Below are positions 23,701-33,600 of a stretch of DNA of 64,000 bases, piece after piece. Below the pieces are notes generated by a model. That model was not told the origin of the DNA. It was given only the letters and a program-made list of their open reading frames with translations, and did no database searches. Source of the DNA: Acanthaster planci (lineage: Eukaryota; Echinodermata; Asteroidea; Valvatida; Acanthasteridae). Each line of letters begins with the position of its first letter. The stretch's first letter is position 1. Made by a program: the position numbers and the translations under genes. The DNA is taken from contig NW_019091504.1 of the NCBI RefSeq assembly GCF_001949145.1, positions 792,026 through 856,025 on the forward strand, written 5' to 3'.

Positions 23701-25127
23701 AAAACAAACAAAAAAAAGAAGCGGCCGGTACAAAAAATTCAAATTGCTACGGTTAAAGTGTGTAATACACAGTTCTATTTTATTCATACATTTATGATAA
23801 AGTTGTTAATCACCCAAAATTAACACAAGGTGCTCACTTACGCGTACATAACAACAATTTAATTGCATCCGGAAATGCAAGTAACGGTGGCTGTTTAACT
23901 GACACACAGGACATTGAAGCTATATCATCATGAACAAACAGGAATCCATGTCTTGTTATTCATACAATGTACAGTCATGTAAAAATTATATTAAAAACTT
24001 GCATTTCACGCCATTGATTTCAAACTTTTCTAAAATATTACAGGCTTCTTCTGCTTACTTCTGCAACAAACTCCACACTGGAATATTCACTAGTTGCAGG
24101 CTGTAGGAATAACTGACATCGGATACAAATACTAATGATTCTTACCTAATCAAACAGGCGACTTAATTCTAAACAGAAAAGGGGAAAAGTTGCGCCTCAA
24201 AACACAATAGGTAATTTTGTATTTCAAGGAAAAAAGCTGACCGCTTTTAAATTTGAAGAAAAATACCCGTACAAATCAGTGTATTTGAAATAGATAACAA
24301 ATCAACCTGGACTATACCGCCGTTTTATGCACCTGCTCATTGCCATTAGGGATAAGTAGAATGTAAAATTGTAGACATTTCTTCAGTTGGAATGATTCTG
24401 GAGAGTAAATTATCAAATTTACCGTATAGTGCCCTTTTTTCTGTCAAAGAACAGTATGTTACGCTAACAACAACGTAAATATTTATATGTATGCAAATGC
24501 TTCGTGAATATGTGAGACATTGTTCATCTGAACGTCTTGGCGAAAGCAATTAAGAAATTGACGACAGCACTACTTTTCATTAAGTTCCCGTCAAGGATCT
24601 TGCAGCTAACATCAAGTGATGTGCTATACAAAGTTTTACTGTAACCACTTCCATTGTCAATGAAGATTAAAGTCTTTCAAATTCACGTACTGAGATGACC
24701 TGCACGGTTGTGTGTGTGCTCACCAAACTAAATGAATATATATACGTTTTGTTACTACATGAATATTGAAAATAAAAAATCAAATGTTAATTTCCTCTAA
24801 TTGCATTTAAATCAATAGTAATATCTCCATGAAAATTAGTGTTTTATACACATGTACATGTACAAGCCATGAAATGGCACATATGAACACTACTTCCTTT
24901 TAAACTACTGTAAGTTGCTCACTGAAAACGATACTGCAGATTAGCATGCAAATAAAACTTTGTGGCCATAAATTATGCTGTGTGATCGGTTCACAGCCAA
25001 AGCAATCGAGGGCTGTCGTATCACAGTGCCATTTGCTGTTAACTGAGAAATGTACTTCCTTCTAAAAATAAGTTTAAACAGGCCTCATATCGTAATTCTT
25101 TATATTTCTGGATTTCATATTGTGACT

Positions 25128-25370
25128 GGACAACTGATACCTTTTGTGGCGGACCAGCAGACTGGGCTGATCGGAGATGGAATTGACCAGGCCTAACCCA
25201 GCAAATATATTTATTCACGCAAAAATGAGCGGTTATTCTGACGCAAGCGGGGATATCAGTTAACGAACGGTGGACTATGCCTTAGGGGTTGTTCGTTTGG
25301 TGGAAGTTTACCGCCGCTCTGTGATTATGTAATTGACTCCAATGTCAATAAAGGTTACAACGAATGTCAA
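25128..25370 (+). repeat. Dispersed ~240-bp repeat, copy 3
   Basis: Full-length relative of copies 1 and 2, in the same orientation. It lacks about seven bases after the TATATTTATT block that copy 2 has. It begins GGACAACTGA and ends with the direct repeat AATGTCAATAAAGG / GAATGTCAAT. Sequence identity outside the unit is not apparent, which sets the boundaries. Confidence 0.85.
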
Positions 25371-25429
25371 TACACGTGACACAGGACTAGACTACATCTC
25401 ACGGGGACCAGTGGGGGGGGGGTTCAATT

Positions 25430-25685
25430 GAGCACGTTTGACCTTGAAATATAGCACAATTTGACCTTTGGAGATGGTGGCATTAATATACATAAGTATA
25501 ATAACAATACGATATTGATATGAATGGGAATGAGGTGTAGGGTGAAAAATTCTGGCACAGGTTGACCTTTGGTAAGGGATAGGCATAAGGTCAGAAAATG
25601 TAGCACAGGTTGATCCTGGTGCATGGGATAAAATAAAATAGAACGGGGTAAAAATTTTGGGTACAATTTGACCTTGCTTATGATA
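25430..25685. repeat. Degenerate tandem array of a TTGACCTT unit
   Basis: The word (A/G)(A/G)CACA(A/G)(T/G)TTGACCTTTGG recurs at about 25452, 25555, 25600 (as GATCCTGG) and 25658, each after a GTAAAAATTTTGG- or GAAAAATTCTGG-like lead. Spacing is 45-100 bp, so the array is old and irregular. Several polypyrimidine-free open frames on the minus strand result from it. Confidence 0.5.
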
Positions 25686-25897
25686 AAAAAATAGTGGATG
25701 AGTCGAAAGTGTGACGTCATGGAAAAATACCGACAGTTTGGGCTCTGACAGAATTTTTTAAATTCTTTGAATGGATGTTTTACGGTGGTTTAATACCCTG
25801 TAGGCCTACATGTATTCGTTTTACAAATTCAGTCAGAGCGCAGTGTTACTGTTGTTCTTTATTGTGGGACCTAAATGTAAAATACAGCATTATATAT

Positions 25898-25933
25898 NAA
25901 AAAAAAAAAAAAAAAAGGAAAGAAAAAAAAAAA
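25898..25933. other. Ambiguous base and A-rich tract
   Basis: A single N at 25898 precedes an A-rich run interrupted by GG and G. The N probably marks uncertain homopolymer length in the assembly. It could also be a retroposon tail, but no retroposon body is recognised upstream. Confidence 0.7.
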
Positions 25934-25950
25934 CAGAACGATTTCAATAC

Positions 25951-25976
25951 CTGGTTCGGCTGAACTGCCGAACCAG
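25951..25976. repeat. Perfect 10-bp-stem hairpin
   Basis: CTGGTTCGGC and GCCGAACCAG pair perfectly around TGAACT, directly after the A-rich tract. The role is unknown. Confidence 0.7.
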
Positions 25977-26356
25977 CTAATTACGAATTCTTGGGGGTGG
26001 CATGACGTCAGTTGGGGATTTTTAACACGTAGCAAAAAGGGTAAATTTATTCGTCTTGCTGTGGAATATTGTGCAGAAGTTCCAGCCGATATCCGACCTA
26101 AGAATTATTATTCAATAATAATACCGATAAGTATAACACAAAACACATTCAGTGGACTTCACATGTTGGTTTCGGGTAGGTTGGTTTTAGTACCGTTTTA
26201 TTTCCCGTTGTTCACCATTGATTTTTTACAATAATTACCTTAGTAATTTTAAGAATTACTACAAGGGTGAGTACCGGAAGTTTGTTAATTTTGAAATCAG
26301 AGTTATTACATGTACTCATTCTTTTTGAAACCATTTGTCTCTACAGACTGTTATCT

Positions 26357-26930
26357 TTTAGGCATGCTCCTCTTCGTCATGAAACAGTCCGGCAAATTTT
26401 TCAGCATGTTTAGGCAAAACTCTGCTCCAGGCTTTGTTGGCGTGCATGCCTTTATCAAGTTTTCCATCGAGATCATTCACATGTCCTTGTGAGTTTCATT
26501 TTCCCTCAAATACAGGTAACTTGACAGGAACTCCTTATAGTTGTCGAAAAAGTCTTGTTTGACTGCCCAGGGGGACTTTCTGTTTGCCTTTGCTTGGCTT
26601 GATCTTCATCCATGCCTTCGTTGACGTACTTGTCATATTTTTAATCCTCATCCCCCTTTGTGTTTCTCTGGCTTCAGCCAGCCAATCTTGGTAGGCGGCA
26701 TTGTCTTCCAAATCTGAACTGTCTTCATTCGGGGTTTCGTCATCGACCTCCTCAACAGAATCCGAGTTTTCGTCAGCTTCATTCATGTCTGATTCCTCCT
26801 CAAAATGGATGTTTTCCATCATGTGCCTCTCTAGATTAAACGTCCGTCCGAAGCATTTGTCACACTGGTGACGAGCATAGGACTTGGCTGCATAAATACC
26901 ATTCATGTTGACTCTGCGAAGGATGACCTT
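26357..26930 (-). pseudogene. Decayed C2H2 zinc-finger gene
   Basis: The minus-strand frame from about 26930 gives KSYARHQCDKCFGRTFNLERHMM and ENIH, a C2H2-like finger shortened between the cysteines and histidines. An acidic tract (EEESDMNEADENSD) and AAYQDWLAEARETQRG follow. The coding signal then shifts: another frame gives KYDKYVNEGMDEDQAK, a third FFDNYKEFLSSYLYLRENETHKD. The sequence then continues as VNDLDGKLDKGM, SRVLPKHAEKFAGLF and HDEEEHA before a stop at about 26357. The pieces form a coherent protein only if at least three frame changes are allowed, so the locus is dead. Similar single-finger acidic proteins occur in high copy in marine invertebrates, possibly mobile-element linked; that part is recollection, not shown here. 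Confidence 0.65.
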
Positions 26931-27029
26931 TAAACGACACGAAACAAATGAAATCGTTCCATATATCCTAAATATTTACTGTTTCTGATTTGCATATTTC
27001 ATTGGTTTTTTCATTGTTTTAAGGTTCAA

Positions 27030-27390
27030 ATTTGAATTTTTATTACTCAAACTGCTCTATGTATTGCTCAGTTTTACTCATTTTATTACTCTTTTCATTG
27101 TTCAAATTGTTCTTTTTATCGTTCAAATTGATTTTTTTGTGGTGTAAATTGATCTTTTCATTGTTAAAATATACTCTTTTCATTGCTCAAACGGATCTTT
27201 TATTTTTGTTGTTCAAAATAAACTTTGTATTTTTCAATTGGTCTTTTTATTGTATGAATTGGTCTTTTTAATGTATAAATTGCTGTTTTTATTGTTCAAA
27301 TTGCTCCATTTATTGCTGAAATTGTTCTTTTTATTGCTATTTTCATTGTATGCTCTTTTTATTGTTCTAATTGGCCTTTTTATTCCAGGG
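27030..27390. repeat. Minisatellite with ~21-bp unit
   Basis: About 16-17 imperfect copies of CTTTTTATTGTTCAAATTG plus two bases in tandem. Because the period is a multiple of three, stop-free frames appear on both strands (27032-27271 and 27238-27492 plus; 27234-27464 minus). These are artefacts of the repeat and not genes. Confidence 0.85.
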
Positions 27391-27641
27391 GGGGAAGTAA
27401 ATGCCAAACCTACACAGTCCAATGAGATCTTTAAACTCGATGGGCTTTTGGCAAAGCTTACCAAAGTTTGCTTCGGAGACGGATCGGATTAGGGATTAGG
27501 AGACGATTCCCTGTCGTCAAGATCACAGTGTTGCCTGCAAACTCGGCATGTTTAAAATCACCGCGCATGTGTCGGCCCTTTGTGCTGGACAAGATGGGAC
27601 ATGTTTCTCACTTGTTTACGTCCGTCGTTCGCGTTACGCGT

Positions 27642-27677
27642 TGACTCAGTGCCGTGACGTCACGGACTAGCTAGTCC
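27642..27677. promoter_or_regulatory. AP-1-like site and two overlapping 14-bp palindromes
   Basis: TGACTCA (27642-27648) is followed by CCGTGACGTCACGG (27652-27665), a perfect palindrome holding a full CRE. That overlaps GGACTAGCTAGTCC (27664-27677), another perfect palindrome. The cluster is 3 kb upstream of RBM8A; bZIP binding is inferred from the motifs only. Confidence 0.45.
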
Positions 27678-30613
27678 AGTATTACACATCAAAGGCTTCG
27701 TAATGGCCCGCACTACCACTTCGGACGTATTGGGTTGTACCATTTTCTTACCGTGGGTAGGTAGGTTCCCACGTTGTTGATTTCCCTTCTGGGCATAACC
27801 GTGTGCGAGTATACATGTCTCTATTTGTGTACGTATAACATATTTGTATAGCTTATTTTGAGTTTTTATTTATTATACATTTACTTCAATGGAAACATTC
27901 GCCCAAAATTGATTGATATGCCTCTATATACAAACCAAAGCACATGTACATATTTGAACATAAACCCTACAACAGAAATCTTTCCTTTTTATAAAGCACA
28001 CTCCATTCTGTCCTAATATTGAAGTCATACGTTTTTACAGATAAAATACAGTACGCAGAAAATGGACAAAATCAAAAGAATATGTCAATTATCAAAAGTT
28101 GATGCCTCGCTTATTGAACACCCCTCTTAGACATGGTACGGGCTGGCTCGCTCTTCAAATGATGTTAATGAGGCTGAATTTCAGCCAAATCCGGCTTTCT
28201 GATTGGTCGAGAGGCTAAAATGATGACGTAATAGCGACTATACTGGCCCTGGGCACTACTACGATACCAGACTCGAAACGAGTCCGACTACCCAATGTCA
28301 CGTGACCAAGACTGGAGGAATTCCTGCAGTTTTCCGGAAATAGCCGAAATATTCCGAAATCGTCCCACGTATTAAGCATGTTCGGATGGTACCCTTGACG
28401 TTCGGTTATTCCCGGCCGGGCAGGAGGGCTGAACGCATAGAGGTAAATATAACTCTATGGCTGTAGACTCCTGTAATGGCAGCTGTTGATCCAAAAGTAT
28501 TTGACTTTGCTCTGAAATCAAAGATTGTCTTGACCGAAATCAATGTCATCACTAAGAATATCCAGGTGTCCTCTGAGAAATGGCCCACACATAGCCTATA
28601 TAACATTCGTGTATGGGTGTATTATGTACGTGTGCATGTACAAGCACAAGCGCTGCAGGGCATGCGTGCAAAATGAAATCAAAATCATCCGGGCTCTCAA
28701 CTTGTGACCCCTGGCCCCTGGGTTATATCTTTATATATCCGCGGGCAATGCCTGACCTAAGGGTGCACCCTCGTATTAAGGCCAGAAATATGTCCGCCGA
28801 GCTCATTAATAAAAGTTATACTCTCAAAATATTCTATATTGGAGGGTCCTGAGAGCCATGGAACTGGGAAATTGAAGAAATATGAGACTGAACCTCTGGG
28901 CCGGACTCAAGGCTTCCAATTCTGAGCACTTTGGATGCGATTGGGTCCGAACGTGGCACTATTTGAGCCATTTTGCAGAGGGATGCATTTTCAAAATGGC
29001 TATTTTCCCGGGTAGTAAAATTTCCTTCATTTTAAAGGTGGTCTGCTTTGGGTGAGAATTTCTCAAAAATTCATTGGTCAACCCAATAAAAATTGAAAGG
29101 AAAATGAAAGAGGACACGTGGAACATCATTTTTCTGTGCAGCCTGAACACCTGTGAGTATTTTTAAAAATATTTGTGAAGTATGGGGATTTATCACTGCT
29201 GTCTATGGGAATTTATTTTTAGGGGTGCACCCCTAAGATTTTTATCACGGGTCGACAGGGAATCTTTGGGCAGGGAACCAGACTAGAAAAGCACCGCGAC
29301 CTTGTTAGAGCGCCACCACCTCTCTGGCAAGTAAATCTGACTGATTATAGCATAGCAGTGCCGTAAAGAAATGAACGACTCGAGATGTAATAAAGGCAAA
29401 TAATCCAGTTTAGCTGCACAAGATAAATCTCAAATCCTGGGTATGTAGAAATGTGAAATGGAAAATTATGAATAAATGAAATTTGTGACCACTTATTGAT
29501 GATGAGAATGCCAAACAAAGACATATTTATGTCAGCGCTGTCTTTGTGGGTTTCCACATCCTCCGTGTTTTCCAGAAAACAACTCTCTGCAACCACACAG
29601 AACGGGAGTGGATTCCTCATTGAATCACACAATAGAGGCAATGCAATGGAAAATCATACCTAAGTACTTTGTATGAATTTTGAGGCAACTGTACTCGGAA
29701 TAAATTTCACCTCAAAAAATACAAGAGGGACGACAGTGATTTAAATTTGAAAGCTGGGGCATTCGCAGCTCGGGAAATTTATTTTTATACAAACAGGAAT
29801 ATTTTGTAGTGTGAGTAACCGTGTTTCATAAATTTCTCGTACCTATGGTAATTCTTGCCCAGTTTTTGACAATCCCCACAAGAAACTTTACGTGCAATTT
29901 ACATACCTCCTTGCCTTTTAAAATACCATTCTCTCTTTCTTTATCCTTCTCATTTTGTTGCCTTTCCCGGGAATGATTTAAGATAGGTGAGTGACGTATT
30001 CCCACCCCAGGATTTGTGCTATTTGAGTTTCATCACAACGCCTGACATGGAGCCGGCTTTTTTGACGTTCACAGTCCTGGTTTTCCGCCGGCATGTGGCT
30101 GCTAAAACTGTAGTTGGTCACCGGTATAAAAGTAAAGAATAAGTTACAAAGTGTTAAAAATCCATGGCCGCTGTGAGAACACCAGATAATAATGCACGTA
30201 CTGCTTCAAACTAAATGACTACAATCCTATTCAAAATTGTGACAAATGTCCATTTTGAACGAACTTGAAGTAAAATCGAAAAGCAACCAAAAGGTGATAT
30301 TCTGCCAACTCTGATCACCCGTACAAGTCGTATGCAAGATGAGCGTGGTCTTACTTGGCCACACGTCCTTCATTAGAACCACTACCCGCCAATCGACAGC
30401 GGGCGTCCTTCTAAGAAGATGGAGTGTCCAATGTAAAATGCTGGGTACCAGTTAAACATAGGGACGTCACGCGTGTGACTTCAACCTCGTACAAATTTCT
30501 GTGGTTAACGTGTCAATTCAATTGTCATTGACATTGAGGCCCGGGAATGAGAGCAAAGACGTAAACCTCGAGTATTTTGAGGGCTGAATTTTGTTGGGAA
30601 GTTATCGTTAAAA
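27678..30613. other. Upstream intergenic DNA of RBM8A
   Basis: No gene is recognised. There is an 18-bp perfect palindrome at 29219-29236 (TTAGGGGTGCACCCCTAA). A GACGTCACGCG CRE-like word lies near 30463-30473, about 150 bp before the RBM8A start codon. No TATA box is seen next to RBM8A, as expected for a housekeeping promoter. Confidence 0.45.
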
Positions 30614-30689
30614 ATGGATGACCTTTTGGAGCTAGATGTGCACGAAGCTGAGGAGGACGAAGAGTTCAAAGTAGATGAAGAATCTGACC
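30614..30689 (+). CDS. RBM8A: RBM8A exon 1
   Basis: The start codon is in the context GTTAAAAATGG. The exon encodes the acidic N-terminus (25 codons plus one base) and ends at a GTATGT donor. Confidence 0.92.
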
Positions 30690-33600
30690 GTATGTAACCA
30701 ATTTGAGCAAATGATTAGGAAAACATGTTGCATGCTGACTCAAGTTCAGCAGTTGTGTACAAAGCCTATGGGGAGTGAAGAGAATTTTCTAAGTACTTCC
30801 CAACAACATGTGTAAATGTTTCTCAGTCCAGAATTCGTGTCTTTCCAGCATTTCTTTGATGACTGACTTTTATTGAGATGATATATGATGAGAAAAGTGG
30901 AGTCAGGATGCAACATTTTTCCCAGTGGAATGATTAATTTATGAACGTAAACTTTAAGCCCTTGCTCAGCGGCATCAGGCCAGGAGAATTCCGAAGGCAG
31001 ATATTTTGAGGCTGAGCGTAACATTATGTGGTACAGTACTAGTACTTTCACATTTCATGTGCACAAGCAAAGAACAGGGTCTTGCTACACAGTGTCAGCA
31101 AGCGTCAACAGTTTACACTCACTTTGCCCCATTCCCACATCGCCCCATCCCCACTTTGCCCCATTTCCACTTTGCCGCCCATGCTTGAGTCAAGTGTGTT
31201 ACAAGCCTCTCCAAAAAATGTTAAAGAGGGGAGTTCCCTAAACGGCATGTAGATGTTATAGAAAACTCTACGGCATTAAATTAATGCAGACTGCGTTGTT
31301 CATCATTGTGAATTAATAGTACATATGGTTGGACTAGCATTGGGGTTATTTCTCATCACAGACATGCATGGTCGCCGGGCATGCATAGACTGGTTGCCAC
31401 ACTCCATCACGCATTCTCTTACACGGGTGCGGCGCGGCGGGAACCAGCGCTTTGCTCACTCAAACGTTGAATTTTTTACTTGTGGCATCTAGTCCTAGGC
31501 GTCTGTTACTAAAGAACAGAATGAAAGATAATCTATTGGGTGAAGTGGAAATGGAGCGAAGTTGGGATGGGACGAAGTGGAAATAGGGCGAAGTGACCGA
31601 CACTTGCGTCAACGAGTGTCAACAAAGCGTCAACAAGTTATTCAAGAATATTTATGCAAAGATGTTTATATTAAATGTTAATTTGGATCCCACATATTGG
31701 TAATTCCATATGAACTCAACCAGAGGTCCTATGGTGACCCCTTCAGATTAAGCTCTTTTTTGGGGGGGGGAGACATCTACATGTACACGAACGAACGTAT
31801 GCAAAATTTTAGGCTTCTATTCCTGACGGATCTTGAGATACACCCTCCCAAAAGTTCTGGCCATGCGCACTTTTTACACTCGCGAACCATAAATGTTAAA
31901 TTGCTAGGGATTTTGGAGACCAATTTCTTAAAAACGAATAGGAATTACTGGCTGAATGAATGTATCCTGGGTAATTAGTGCCCAGACTTTCAGAATCAGA
32001 AATAGCTTATCTTGTATGGTTTCAGAGTTTTTGGCCCCTGAACTTTTAAATTATTGAAAATCGGGAAATAAAAAATTTTATTTTTGAGTGGCGCCTTTAG
32101 TCTGGCATGTGTTTTCTAGGGCTTATAATGCTGTATTCCTTTTATTTGGGGACATATCTGCTGGTAAAAAGAAAATTGACAACAGAGATGATTTATTTTA
32201 GAAGTTATGAGCCCTTGAAAAGTCTCCCAGTTGTAAAATGGGGACATTTTACCTATTTTCGGCTGGCAAATTCACCCTGTGGGCAATTACCCATGGAATT
32301 AAAATTTTTGCCACTTCAGTAAAGTCAAGAATTTTCTGCTTTCTGAAAGGCAAATTCTGCTTTCTTCCACTTTCTAAATTTTGTGTACAAAAACTGTATA
32401 TAACTTTACCTATATGTATGTACTGTAGGCCTGCATGTACATTTACCGTACAAATAGGGCCTACATGCACCATGCCACTGTGATCTTGGACTGGTCCCGT
32501 CCCTATTGATTTATTCATAAGCTGTGAAACATCTGGGCACTTATGCTGTTTTGGTGCCTTGTTAGGGGTACCAGACATGCCAAATAAGTGGGAGGTCCTA
32601 TTTTTACCGGTGAAAAAAAGGATGTCTGCTTTCAGAAATGGAATGTACCGGTAGGCGTAACTTCAAAATTACTCAAAGGAAGGGACCTCACCTATGCTTG
32701 ATCCTAGCCTGAGTGACTAGGACTCTACAGACACCACCTGACGACTTGCCTCTTTTAACATGTTTAACATTTACACATGGTCGGTGATAAAAAGAGACGA
32801 TTCGTAGAGTCTTACCGGTAGTTAGTAGTTACTCAGACTAAGCTATACTTACATGTAACTGATAAAAGGCTCTTGTTTTGAAAATCTTGTTATTCCTTTG
32901 CGTTGTTGTGATGGATTGTTTCTTCATGCATTGTATTTTTACTTGCAGAGAATATCCAGAAACTGAAACAAAATGCCAGGAAGCGGAAAGGAAGAGGCTT
33001 TGTGGCAGGTCAGTGATAGCTTTGTGTTGAATGTCATTTCTTGAGAAGGTGGTATTTGCCGAACTGCCTGCCAGTGAACTGCATCGCTGACAAGAGTTCT
33101 ACATGTACATGTACTGTAACTGAATGTTTGGCCCTTCCAAAAGGCAGACGGGCTTCACACTTGGATACAAAATGGTGGTCCGCCTTGCAGTGTGTGAGTG
33201 CAAGGGAGACCCCCCCTCAAAGTCTCCAACATTTGAGTCCTCACACTCCACTCAGATTTTGGGGTACAATATCAGCCCAAATACTACCCACTGAGGAACA
33301 GTACCCAGTGGCCCTAAACATCTAAAGGCCCATTTACGCAGACAAACGATAATAGGAAGTGATGACTAAAAGTCGTGTATAGTACCAAAGTGAATACATG
33401 TATGTCACCTGCACAATTACGCATGTACAGGGGTTTCGATAATTTTCTTCAATACCCACTTCCTTGCTTAGAGGAGAGTACTGTTTGGCCCTTTGTGTTG
33501 TTTGGTATGGTACCCTTCTTCATCAGAGGGAGAGTACTGCACTCTCTAAGAGCTGGTTCCTCCAGCGAGTACCTGTATTATGCGAGTTAGTCCTTTTGCC

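Larger units (their letters stand above)
19991..25127. other. Intergenic DNA between the MAM gene and the 25-kb repeat cluster
   Basis: No gene is recognised. Short features are a hairpin at 20363-20392, a candidate repeat at 20436-20690, an ATTA microsatellite at 20733-20754, and A/C-rich low-complexity DNA at 23670-23722. The open frames here (for example 20997-21275 and 22574-22831) lack any recognisable domain. Confidence 0.5.

Noticed and set aside
27032-27492. Hydrophobic plus-strand ORFs and an Asn/Lys-rich minus ORF
   Set aside because: All arise from a 21-bp tandem repeat whose period is a multiple of three.
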